The notes under the pieces: generated by a model | The model's database searches: none | The model's input: the letters and a program-made list of their open reading frames with translations, nothing else | What the model was told of the DNA's origin: nothing | Program-made: the position numbers and the translations under genes | Origin: Thermoplasmata archaeon | GTDB lineage: Archaea; Thermoplasmatota; Thermoplasmata; Lutacidiplasmatales; UBA184 | NCBI GenBank assembly: GCA_027315165.1 | Contig: DAHUYN010000016.1 | Span: 1-39,524 of the forward strand | Length of the DNA stretch: 39,524 nucleotides | Direction: 5' to 3' | Part shown: positions 1 through 7,468 of the stretch, in pieces | Numbering within the stretch: position 1 is the stretch's first letter | Layout: each line of letters begins with the position of its first letter

Positions 1-89
1 CTGACGGAGCCGTTCGATCAGGTCGCGGGGCAGTTCTCCTCGATGGGTGTTAAGCTATTTCGTCCGGTGTCAGTAAGAGGCGAGGCTCA

Positions 90-164
90 TGGGCCCAGTC
101 GGATTTGAACCGACGACCTCCCGGTTATCAGCCGGGTGCTCCAGCCAAACTAAGCTATGGGCCC
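90..164 (-). tRNA. tRNA-Ile (GAU anticodon)
   Basis: Read on the minus strand this folds as a complete cloverleaf. The 7-bp acceptor stem is GGGCCCA with TGGGCCC, the anticodon stem is CCCGG with CCGGG around a CTGATAA loop, and the T arm is GTCGG-TTCAAAT-CCGAC. The discriminator base is A. The anticodon GAU reads Ile codons AUC/AUU. The next bases are not CCA, so the CCA end must be added after transcription, as in many archaea. There is no intron. No clear TATA box stands just upstream on the minus strand. Confidence 0.95.
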
Positions 165-240
165 AATCATCCTCGTCCCGTAGGCTCGGTGCCGGCGTCT
201 CCCGTGCTCTCTAGCGCCTGCCCCAACATCGGTTGGCGAG

Positions 241-570
241 CGCCGAGAAACCCTCCTCGAGGACGCCCGAATCAAGCGGTGGTATAAAGACCACCGGACG
301 ACAGGCACCGCCGAGGGACGGCCGACTCAACTCAAGCTCTTCTTTCGTAGAGCCGGGTGTGACGCGGACCGCCTGTTAGCGCTCGCAGGATCACAGCGCG
401 ACGGCGCCTCGCGGGGCCCTGAGGACCTCGTGCATTGGTGGACCCGGGCTGAGTGCAGGGCGGGGCGGCCCGACTCGTACCTGGCGGCCGATTGGTACAC
501 CGTCGGCTCCTTCTCCAAGCACAGGGAGGCCCTTCGTCGAGAGCTCCGAGACCGAAGGTTCGCATCGGGA
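241..570 (+). pseudogene. Decayed tyrosine recombinase (integrase) N-terminal remnant
   Basis: One plus-strand frame is open from 184 to 894 but has no good start before a GTG at 430. Between about 241 and 540 it reads like the helical core-binding domain of archaeal phage-type integrases. It has an ARIKRWYKDHRTTGTAE segment, then TQLKLFFRRAGCD, then AGRPDSYLAADWYTVGSF and SKHREA. These families typically begin with a D-x-I-x-RWY motif, a short helical bundle and a GSYI/SYLA segment before the catalytic domain. After about 570 the frame becomes Arg-rich and then Cys-rich, and no catalytic R-H-x-x-R or Tyr motif is seen. I infer a broken integrase. It lies beside the 5' end of tRNA-Ile, not the 3' end where such elements usually insert, so no attachment site can be claimed. 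The assignment rests on remembered family pattern only. Confidence 0.45.
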
Positions 571-594
571 CGACTCTCGCGAACGATCTGGGCC

Positions 595-1283
595 CGGGAC
601 CGGAGCCGCGTCGGGCGGCCCTGGATCGGAGCCCGGTACCCCACGTTCGTGCCCGGATCCAGATCCTCCCGACCTGGGATCCGCCCGCTCGCGGGCCTCG
701 GCGTACGGTTCGACGGGCCGACGCCGGGCGACGAACTCATCGTCTCGAAGGCCATGGCTCGTTCGATGTCACCACCCCGGTTCTCGTGCGCCTGCTGTGA
801 CTGCTCCGACGGCTGCTGCAAGTGCTGTGCCTGCTGCTCGGTCGGCCGGGCCTGCTGCCCGACCTGTTCGGTCGGTCCGACCCCGCAGGAGTGACGACCG
901 ACCGGGCCCACGGCTCGATTGAAGCCGTCCACAGAGCCCGCCGCCTCCACAGTTCGGCGCCGACGCCTCGCACGGGGAGAGGCTGGGCCGGATCGCGGCC
1001 GAGCCCTTCGGGATCGGCTCGCCCTCGGGAGCGGGGGTCACGGGGGCCCGGAACCTCAGACACGAAGGGGTTCGCGGCCTAGCGGTGGGCCCATCAAGGC
1101 GGGACGCTCGCGCTCGGGCGAACGCGACCGATCGGACGCCCGGTCGAAGACCTGACCCGCGGGCGCGCAACGCGACCTTCCTGGGGAGCGCCGACTCTCG
1201 ATGGCGGGTCAGAGACCCGCGGCCGCCGAGCACGCCGTCACCCGCGCACGGTCGGCGCCGGCGCCTGCGGGAGCTCGGCCCGC
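595..1283. other. Region without a supported gene
   Basis: All six frames here give Arg/Gly/Pro/Ser-rich translations typical of non-coding GC-rich DNA. The one distinct patch, about 780-890, is rich in CTG/TGC. It reads as a Cys-rich peptide on plus and a Gln-rich one on minus, and I treat it as low complexity. No RNA gene or promoter with a matching gene was found. Confidence 0.6.
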
Positions 1284-2096
1284 TCAGAACCTCGCGATGC
1301 TTCCGGTCGCGAAGGCGCGGCGCTCGAACGTGTGCCAGAGTCCGATGGCGAGCCCGTAGGAGACCGCGGCGGACAGCGCCACGAGCCCCCACAACGGCAG
1401 CAGCTTAGAGAGCGGCGCACCCGCGATCCCGTCTCGGATCGCCGCGAGGCCCCACGTGAGCGGAAGGGCATCCCCGATCCACTGGAGAGGCAGGGGAAGC
1501 TGGGAGAGGGGGAAGTTCACCCCGGAGAGCAGCAGCCCCAGGAACAGGAAGATGTTTCCGAGGATGATCGAGGTCCTGAGGTAGAGCGCCACACCCCCGA
1601 GGAGGAGACCGAAACCGACCATGGCGAACGCGGTCAGCGCGATCGACAGTGCGAGGTTCACGACGGCCCCGGAGGCGAACGGCACGCCGAAGAGGAAGAC
1701 GGCGTAGGTGAGACCGACCCCGACGGTGGCGAACGAGATCAGGATCGGAAGCAGGCCCCGACCGAAATAGAGGGCGAGCCGGTTCGCCGGCGAGACGAGG
1801 AGATGCTCCATCGTCCCCGCCTCCTTCTCGTGGTCCGTCGTCTGGCACACCGAGAAGATCGAGGAGTAGGTGACGGTCGCGACGGCGTTGCCGACGACCA
1901 CGTAGCCGATCGACGAGGCGGGGTTCGCCGCGAGCTCGGCGACGAACGCGAAGAAGACCATCTGCGTCAGCGGGATGATGAAGACGGTCCCGAGGACGAA
2001 GTCGAGGCGCATGAAGCCGAGGCTCGTCCGCGGCGCGAAGACGGCATTGATCCAGAGGGTGCGCCAGAACGACGGCCGGAGCTCCGAGGTGGCCAT
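1284..2096 (-). CDS. ABC-2 type transporter permease
   Basis: This 270-residue protein is an integral membrane subunit of an ABC exporter. About six hydrophobic segments are visible, near residues 30-52, 65-85, 108-135, 140-165, 170-195 and 235-258. The HEKEAGTMEHLLVSP stretch after the second helix is the typical ABC-2 cytoplasmic coupling region, in which a conserved E-x-G-T-hydrophobic-E motif contacts the ATPase. The ATG at 2096 is preceded by GGAGGG (2104-2109, minus strand) with seven bases between. It is the last gene of a three-gene operon, 27 bases after the first permease. The two permeases probably form a heterodimer with two copies of the ATPase. The substrate is unknown; drug, lipid or polysaccharide export are all possible. 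Confidence 0.88.
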   Translation of the reverse strand: MATSELRPSFWRTLWINAVFAPRTSLGFMRLDFVLGTVFIIPLTQMVFFAFVAELAANPASSIGYVVVGNAVATVTYSSIFSVCQTTDHEKEAGTMEHLLVSPANRLALYFGRGLLPILISFATVGVGLTYAVFLFGVPFASGAVVNLALSIALTAFAMVGFGLLLGGVALYLRTSIILGNIFLFLGLLLSGVNFPLSQLPLPLQWIGDALPLTWGLAAIRDGIAGAPLSKLLPLWGLVALSAAVSYGLAIGLWHTFERRAFATGSIARF

Positions 2097-2123
2097 GCGC
2101 GTTCCCTCCGCCCCCGACCCTCG

Positions 2124-2927
2124 CTAGTAGTCCCCGAGGTTCCCGACCTCGAGCACGTGCCGCTCGACGCGGCTGAAGACCGTCCCGGCGATCGCCAGGT
2201 ACACGGCGGTGAGCGCAACCGCTCCGACGAGGTCGCCCCAGAGCCCCCAGGAGAGGCCGTGATAGCCCGGGATCGCCACGTACCGGAGCGCGTCGAGCGC
2301 CCAGGTCGGAGGGAACAGGAGCGAGATCGGGTTCGACCAGAACGGCAGCAAGGCGACCGGGAACATGCAGCCCGTGCCGACGTAGAAGGCGAACTCCCCG
2401 ACGTTCTGGATGAAGCCGGCGTAGCGCGTGTAGACGTAGGCCGCGGAGAAGACGATCCCGACGGCGGCGAGCGAGACAATCACGAAGACGAAGAGGAGCG
2501 CGAAGCCGAGCGGGTTGCTCAAGGGGACCGGCTTTCCGTAGGAGAGCGCGACGACCACGAAGACGATGGCGCCGCCGAGGAGCCCCGAGACCGTGTTCCA
2601 GATGATCCGGCCGAGGACGACGTAGAGGTAGGGCGTCGGAGCGGAGAGGGTCGGCTCGAGCGTGCCCAAGTTCCGGTCCTGACCGGTGGCCCAGCCGCTG
2701 CCGTACAGGGTCTGGCCCCACATGCTCATCATGCCGGCCCCCAAGATCGCGTAGAGGACGAACCAGGGACTCGAGCCGAGGAACAGCTCGTAGGAGACGA
2801 GCCCGAAGATCACCGGGGCGATCAGGCTCGGGACGAGCCATTGCGGGTCGGCCAGGAACGTGAGGACCGCGAGACGCAGGGAGGCGAGCAGCGAGCGGCG
2901 GCGAGAGAAGGAACGGACGGCCGCCAC
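2124..2927 (-). CDS. ABC-2 type transporter permease
   Basis: This 267-residue membrane protein has about six hydrophobic segments, including the first near residues 28-48 and the last near 225-250. Before the third helix is GQDRNLGTLEPTLSAP, the ABC-2 coupling motif. It starts with GTG at 2927, one base after the ATPase stop codon, so translation is probably coupled. It is the partner of the permease encoded next. The differing sequences of the two permeases suggest a heterodimeric channel of the DrrB/YhhJ type. Nothing in the sequence shows the substrate. Confidence 0.87.
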   Translation of the reverse strand: MAAVRSFSRRRSLLASLRLAVLTFLADPQWLVPSLIAPVIFGLVSYELFLGSSPWFVLYAILGAGMMSMWGQTLYGSGWATGQDRNLGTLEPTLSAPTPYLYVVLGRIIWNTVSGLLGGAIVFVVVALSYGKPVPLSNPLGFALLFVFVIVSLAAVGIVFSAAYVYTRYAGFIQNVGEFAFYVGTGCMFPVALLPFWSNPISLLFPPTWALDALRYVAIPGYHGLSWGLWGDLVGAVALTAVYLAIAGTVFSRVERHVLEVGNLGDY

Positions 2928-2928
2928 G

Positions 2929-3912
2929 CTACTTCGCCTCCTCCTCGACGAGGTCGAGGTAGATGTCCTCGAGGGCGGTCCTCCGCTCGCGGACCGTCAT
3001 CTCGGCGTGGCCGGGGAGGGCGGCCCGTATCTGGGCTTCGGTCAGCTCGCCGGTCCCGACCCTCAGCGTGCACCGGAGCCGTGGCCCGAACTCCTCCGTG
3101 AAGAGCCGGCTCACGCCCGGTAGCCGACGCAGGCGGGCGACCTCGAGGTCCTCGAACCCGTAGTCCTCGACCTCGATGGTCCGGTCGCCCCCGACGAGCC
3201 GTCGGAGGCCCGCGATCGTGTCTCGCGCCACGATCTTCCCGCGCGAGAGGACCGCGATCCGCTGGCAGAGCTCCTCCGCCTCGAACATGTAGTGTGTCGT
3301 CAGAAGGATCGTGACCCCGTTGGCGACGAGGCTGCGGACCAACTTGCGGGTCTCCCGCGCGCTCTTCGGGTCGAGCCCGATCGTCGGCTCGTCCAGGAAG
3401 AGCATCTCGGGCTCGTGCAGGATCCCGCGCGCGAGGTGGAGCTTCTGCTTCATCCCCCGCGAGAACTCCTCGACCCGCCGGTCCCCCGCGTCGGCGAGGC
3501 CGACCCAGGTGAGGACCTCGTCGATCCGTGCGGCCCGCTTCTCGGGGGGGACCCCGTAGAGGTCGGCGAAGTAGCGGAGGTTCTCCCGCGCGCTCACCCG
3601 GTTGTAGAGGCCGCGCTCGCCGCCGAGCACGAGCCCGATGCGCGGACGCAGGCGGAGCGCCTCTCGGGTCACGTCGAGCCCGAGCACCTCGGCGCGCCCC
3701 CCGCTCGGCAGCAGCAGCGTCGAGAGGATCTTCGTGAGCGTCGTCTTGCCGGCCCCGTTCGGTCCGAGCAGACCGAAGATCTCCCCCGGCGCGACCTCCA
3801 GGTCAACCCCCCGGAGCGCCTCGGTCCGGGTGAGCTCGGAAAAGAAGAACCCCTTTCGGGACTCGAAGTGGCGCGTGAGGCCCTTTGCCTTCACCGCGGG
3901 AGGTCGCAGCAT
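2929..3912 (-). CDS. ABC transporter ATP-binding protein (DrrA-like exporter class)
   Basis: This 327-residue ATPase powers the two permeases that follow. Visible motifs are Walker A GLLGPNGAGKTT (about residues 48-59), signature SRGMKQ (151-156), Walker B MLFLDEP (170-176) with Glu175, and the H-loop His207 in TTHYM. The C-terminal 90 residues (about 235-327) form the extra alpha/beta domain common in DrrA/CcmA-like exporters and end with an EDIYLDLV stretch, the usual site of dimer contacts. A TATA-like ATGTACTA is centred about 27 bases before the ATG, so the mRNA is probably leaderless. The gene diverges from the dehydrogenase operon across a 166-base gap. Confidence 0.93.
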   Translation of the reverse strand: MLRPPAVKAKGLTRHFESRKGFFFSELTRTEALRGVDLEVAPGEIFGLLGPNGAGKTTLTKILSTLLLPSGGRAEVLGLDVTREALRLRPRIGLVLGGERGLYNRVSARENLRYFADLYGVPPEKRAARIDEVLTWVGLADAGDRRVEEFSRGMKQKLHLARGILHEPEMLFLDEPTIGLDPKSARETRKLVRSLVANGVTILLTTHYMFEAEELCQRIAVLSRGKIVARDTIAGLRRLVGGDRTIEVEDYGFEDLEVARLRRLPGVSRLFTEEFGPRLRCTLRVGTGELTEAQIRAALPGHAEMTVRERRTALEDIYLDLVEEEAK

Positions 3913-3936
3913 GGGGAGCGCGCGGAACCCCCGCGG

Positions 3937-3944
3937 TAGTACAT
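3937..3944 (-). promoter_or_regulatory. TATA-like box of the ABC operon
   Basis: The minus strand reads ATGTACTA, centred about 27-28 bases upstream of the ATG at 3912. That spacing predicts transcription starting at, or one or two bases before, the start codon. Confidence 0.4.
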
Positions 3945-4039
3945 AGCCCTACCATCATAGCGGGCGGCCGGTCCTCGTCGCCGGCGTGTCGCCGGAGGGG
4001 TCGTCCGAGAGGCTCGTCGCCGACACGCCGCCTCTAATG

Positions 4040-4047
4040 TTATATCA
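4040..4047 (+). promoter_or_regulatory. TATA box of the 2-oxoacid dehydrogenase operon
   Basis: TTATATCA lies in otherwise GC-rich DNA and predicts a transcription start near 4069. GGAGG at 4066-4070 is followed eight bases later by TTG at 4079. This argues against the in-frame ATG codons at 3986 and 4037, which lie upstream of or within the box. Confidence 0.6.
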
Positions 4048-4078
4048 CAATCCCCGCTCGGTCGCGGAGGACAGACCG

Positions 4079-5158
4079 TTGCCCGACGAATCGACGGCCC
4101 CGACCCCGCCCGCCGCCGAGGTGCCGGGCGAGCTTCCTCGAGACCGCCTGCTCGACGCCTATCGCTTCATGGTGCTCGCGCGGACGATGGACGAGCGCTG
4201 CCTCACGCTCCAGCGGCAGGGGCGGATCGGCTTTTACGTGCCGCTGCAGGGCCAGGAGGCCGCGCAGGTCGGCTGTGCGCTCGCCCTCGCGCCGTCGGAC
4301 TGGATCTTTCCGGCGTACCGTGAACTCGCCGTCGCGCTCGTTCGGGGCATCTCCCCGAAGTTGCTCTTGGACCAGTTCATCGGCAACTCGGGCGACGAGA
4401 TGAAGGGCCGCCAGATGCCGAACCACTACGGCTACCGGCGGTTCAACTACGTCACGGCGTCGAGCCCCGTCGGCACCCAGATCACCCACGCGGTCGGGGC
4501 GGCGATGGCGGCGCAGCGGCGCAAGGACCCCATCGTCACGGTCTGCTTCTTCGGTGACGGCACGACCAGCTCGAACGACTTCCACGCCGGACTCAACTTC
4601 GCGGGGGTCTTCCGGACCCCGACGATCTTCTTCTGCCAGAACAACCGCTACGCGATCTCGCTCCCGCTCGAGCGGCAGACGCACAGCCCCAACCTCGCGG
4701 TCAAGGCGACCGCCTATGGCTTCCCGGGCGTCGTCGTCGACGGGATGGACGTCGTCAGCGTCCACACGGCGGTCGCTGAGGCACGGGCGCGGGCGCTGGC
4801 CGGCGAGGGGCCGACGCTCATCGAGGCCCAGGTCTACCGGCTGGGCCCCCATTCGACCTCGGATGACCCCCGGCGCTACCGCAGCGATGCCGAGCTCGCG
4901 GAGTGGAAGGCGAAGGACCCGCTCGCCCGGCTCAAGCACGACCTGCTCGCCCAGGGACTCCTCGAGGAGAGCGCCGACGCCGGTCTCTGGGAGGCGGCAC
5001 GGGCCGAGGTCACCAAGGCCCTCGCCGAGGCCGAGGCGACCCCGCCGATCACCCCCGAGTCGATCTTCGACGACGTCTACGCGAGTCGTCCGCCCGCTCT
5101 CGAGGAGCAGCGGGTCGAGTGCCTCCGTCTCCTCCAGGAAGGGATCCTCAAGCCATGA
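4079..5158 (+). CDS. pdhA: 2-oxoacid dehydrogenase E1 component, alpha subunit (first copy)
   Basis: This 359-residue protein is the thiamin-diphosphate-binding half of the alpha2-beta2 E1 decarboxylase of a pyruvate or branched-chain 2-oxoacid dehydrogenase. The ThDP/Mg motif is complete: GDGTTSSNDFHAG begins at residue 159 and QNN ends at 189, the usual spacing. The HSTSDDPRRYR loop near residue 260 is the conserved loop that is the phosphorylation site in eukaryotic enzymes. The TTG start at 4079 is chosen because the TATA box at 4040-4047 excludes earlier starts and GGAGG lies eight bases upstream. Its stop overlaps the E1-beta start (ATGA). The substrate cannot be read from sequence; the related Thermoplasma complex uses branched-chain 2-oxoacids and pyruvate. 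A second E1-alpha lies three genes downstream. Confidence 0.93.
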   Translation: MPDESTAPTPPAAEVPGELPRDRLLDAYRFMVLARTMDERCLTLQRQGRIGFYVPLQGQEAAQVGCALALAPSDWIFPAYRELAVALVRGISPKLLLDQFIGNSGDEMKGRQMPNHYGYRRFNYVTASSPVGTQITHAVGAAMAAQRRKDPIVTVCFFGDGTTSSNDFHAGLNFAGVFRTPTIFFCQNNRYAISLPLERQTHSPNLAVKATAYGFPGVVVDGMDVVSVHTAVAEARARALAGEGPTLIEAQVYRLGPHSTSDDPRRYRSDAELAEWKAKDPLARLKHDLLAQGLLEESADAGLWEAARAEVTKALAEAEATPPITPESIFDDVYASRPPALEEQRVECLRLLQEGILKP

Positions 5159-6132
5159 CCGACCTCACGCTGGTCCAGGCCGTCAACCGAGCGCTCCACG
5201 AGGCCCTCTCGACCGACCCGGACGTTCTCATTCTCGGCGAGGACGTCGGCGTGAACGGAGGGGTCTTCCGGGCGACGGAGGGGCTCCAGAAGGAGTTCGG
5301 CTCGGAGCGGGTCATCGACACGCCGCTCTCCGAGACCGGCATCGTCGGAGCGGCCGTCGGCATGGCCCTCTACGGGCTGAAGCCGGTCGCCGAGATCCAG
5401 TTCCTGGACTTCATCTACCCGGCGTTCGACCAGATCGTGAGCGAGGTCGCGAAGTTCCGTTACCGCTCCGGGGGGCAGTACCCCTGCCACGTCGTCATCC
5501 GCACCCCGTACGGGGGCGGCATCAAGGGAGGGCTCTACCATTCCCAGAGCTCCGAGGCGTACTTCGCCCACACGGCCGGCCTCAAGGTGATCGTCCCATC
5601 GAACCCCGCGGACGCGAAGGGGCTCCTGCTCACCGCGATCCACGACGAGGACCCGGTCCTCTTCCTCGAGCCCAAGCGGATCTACCGCTCCGTGACCGGC
5701 GAGGTTCCCGACGGGGACCACCGGGTCCCGTTCGGCCAGGCCGCGACGGTCCGCGAGGGGTCGGATGTGTCCGTGTTCGCCTACGGCGCGATGCTCCCCC
5801 AGGCCGTCCAGGCCGCCGAGGCGCTCTCGAGCGAAGGGGTCCAGGCCGAGGTGATCGACCTGAGGAGCCTCGTGCCTCTCGACGAGAAGGCGGTCCTCGC
5901 CTCCGTCGAGAAGACGGGACGGGCCGTCATCGTCCACGAGGCGCCGAGGTTCTGCGGGTACGGCGCGGAGCTCGCCGCGCTCCTGGCCGAGAAGGCGCTC
6001 TACTCGCTCAAAGCCCCCGTGGCGCGCGTGACCGGCTTCGACACGCCGTTCCCCTACGCCCTCGAGCACGTCTACCTGCCGAACGCCGAGCGGATCGCCC
6101 ACGCCGTCCGGACGACGGCGCGGGCGAGCTAG
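5155..6132 (+). CDS. pdhB: 2-oxoacid dehydrogenase E1 component, beta subunit
   Basis: This 325-residue protein has the normal E1-beta length. It has the N-terminal LGEDVGVNGGVFRAT segment with the ThDP-activating Glu of the family, DTPLSETGIVGAAVGMAL, then the YHSQSSEAYFAH region whose HSQ...E pattern forms the active-site wall. The C-terminal half (about 200-325) is the transketolase-C-like domain containing VIDLRSLVPLD. It pairs with an E1-alpha to decarboxylate the 2-oxoacid and reductively acylate E2. Translation is coupled to the upstream E1-alpha by a four-base ATGA overlap. It is the only E1-beta in the window, so the two E1-alpha proteins would have to share it unless another copy exists elsewhere. 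Confidence 0.93.
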   Translation: MTDLTLVQAVNRALHEALSTDPDVLILGEDVGVNGGVFRATEGLQKEFGSERVIDTPLSETGIVGAAVGMALYGLKPVAEIQFLDFIYPAFDQIVSEVAKFRYRSGGQYPCHVVIRTPYGGGIKGGLYHSQSSEAYFAHTAGLKVIVPSNPADAKGLLLTAIHDEDPVLFLEPKRIYRSVTGEVPDGDHRVPFGQAATVREGSDVSVFAYGAMLPQAVQAAEALSSEGVQAEVIDLRSLVPLDEKAVLASVEKTGRAVIVHEAPRFCGYGAELAALLAEKALYSLKAPVARVTGFDTPFPYALEHVYLPNAERIAHAVRTTARAS

Positions 6133-6142
6133 GAGGTCCACG

Positions 6143-7468
6143 ATGAGCTACGAGTTCCGACTTCCCGATATCGGCGAGGGCGTCGCCGAGGGGGAGGTCG
6201 TCAAGTGGTTCGTCGAGGAGGGCGGCACGATCGCCGAGGACGCTCCGCTCGTCTCCGTCCTCACCGACAAGGCCAACGTCGAGATCCCCTCCCCGAAGGC
6301 CGGGCGCATCCTCACGCTCCACGCCAGGGTCGGGGACAAGGTCAAGGTCGGCGGATTGCTCGTCACGATCGAGGTCGCCGGCGCCCCCTCGCCCGGCCCT
6401 CGGCCCTCCCCGACTCCCCCCCTCGCGTCGACGATGCCGGCCGCCGAGGGCTCGGTCGCGCCGGCCACGCCGCCGGCGACGCCGGTGGCGACGACCTCGG
6501 CGGCCCGGATCCTCGCCACGCCCGCCGTTCGCCGGCTCGCCGCGGAGCGAGGGATCGACCTCGCCACGGTCCGGGGGACCGGCCCCAACGGCCGCATCAG
6601 CGAGGCCGATCTCCCACGCGCCGCGCCGCCCGCCCCGACGGCGCCTCCCGCGCCCGCCGCGGCCGCTCCCGTCGTCGCGACGGCCCCCGCCGCCCCCGCG
6701 CCCGCGCCGTCGACGGTCCCGGCACCCCCGACGCCGACGCCCACCGCGGTCGCGAGCGCAGCGGGGGACGAGAGGATCCCGCTCCGAGGGATCCGGCGCG
6801 TCATCGCCGAGCACATGGCCCAGTCGGTCCATACGGCGGCCCACTACACCTACGTCGAGGAGGTCGACGTGACGGAGCTCGTGCGGGTCCGCGAGCGGAT
6901 GGCCAAGCACATCGAGCGCAACGGCGTGAAGCTCTCCTACCTCCCGTTCCTCGTCAAGGCGGTCGTCGCCGGCCTGAAGGCGCACCCCCGCCTCAACGCG
7001 GCGATGGACGACGCCCGGCAGGAGCTCGTCGTCCGCAAGGCCTACAACGTCGGGATCGCGGTCGCCGCCCCCGACGGGCTCATGGTGCCCGTCCTTCACG
7101 GGGCGGACCACAAGAGCCTCACCCGCCTCGCCAAGGAGATCCAGGAACTCGCGGAGAAGGGCCGCGCCGGCAAGCTCACTCGCGAGGAGCTGAGTGGCGG
7201 CACCTTCACGATCACGAGCCTGGGTGCGCTGGGCGGCGTTCTCGCGACCCCGATCCTGAACTACCCCGAGGTGGGGATCCTCGGCGTCCACAAGATCGTC
7301 CGGCGCCCCGTCTACCGGCCGGACGGCAGCGTCGGGCCGGCCGACCTGATGAACCTCTCCGTGTCGCTCGACCACCGCGTGCTCGACGGCATCCTCGCGG
7401 CCCAGTTCCTCCAGGTCGTGAAGGCGAACCTCGAGGACCCGCACCTCCTGTTCGCGGACCTCGCATGA
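6143..7468 (+). CDS. pdhC: 2-oxoacid dehydrogenase E2 component (dihydrolipoyl acyltransferase)
   Basis: This 441-residue protein is the core acyltransferase of the complex. Residues 1-77 are a single lipoyl domain with Lys43 in TDKANVEI as the lipoylation site. A Pro/Ala-rich linker follows. Residues 123-158 are the peripheral subunit-binding domain (ATPAVRRLAAERGIDL, GTGPNGRISEADL). A second Ala/Pro linker runs about 160-208, and residues 210-441 are the CAT-like catalytic domain ending in DHRVLDG, with catalytic His411 and Asp415. The acyl group is passed from E1 to the lipoyl arm and then to CoA. AGGAGGT at 6131-6137 stands five bases before the ATG. Its stop overlaps the second E1-alpha start. 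The lipoyl domain is the expected substrate of the LipB encoded downstream. Confidence 0.95.
   Translation: MSYEFRLPDIGEGVAEGEVVKWFVEEGGTIAEDAPLVSVLTDKANVEIPSPKAGRILTLHARVGDKVKVGGLLVTIEVAGAPSPGPRPSPTPPLASTMPAAEGSVAPATPPATPVATTSAARILATPAVRRLAAERGIDLATVRGTGPNGRISEADLPRAAPPAPTAPPAPAAAAPVVATAPAAPAPAPSTVPAPPTPTPTAVASAAGDERIPLRGIRRVIAEHMAQSVHTAAHYTYVEEVDVTELVRVRERMAKHIERNGVKLSYLPFLVKAVVAGLKAHPRLNAAMDDARQELVVRKAYNVGIAVAAPDGLMVPVLHGADHKSLTRLAKEIQELAEKGRAGKLTREELSGGTFTITSLGALGGVLATPILNYPEVGILGVHKIVRRPVYRPDGSVGPADLMNLSVSLDHRVLDGILAAQFLQVVKANLEDPHLLFADLA

Noticed and set aside
1-89. Minus-strand fragment ending ELPRDLIERLRQ at the left edge, with an AAATAGCTTAA stretch before it
   Set aside because: Only about 18 codons are visible and no start codon is in frame, so a truncated gene cannot be claimed.
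277-296. Inverted repeat CGGTGGT-ATAAAG-ACCACCG
   Set aside because: It falls inside the integrase-like frame where it encodes the RWYKDH region. A chance hairpin with a TATAAA loop is the simpler reading.
1332-3101. Long plus-strand open frame (589 codons) opposite the ABC permeases
   Set aside because: It is an Arg/Glu/Asp-rich antisense shadow of the permease and ATPase genes, with no recognisable domain.
3986-4078. Earlier in-frame starts for the first E1-alpha (3986, 4037)
   Set aside because: The TATA box at 4040-4047 lies downstream of or overlaps both. TTG at 4079 has a GGAGG site.
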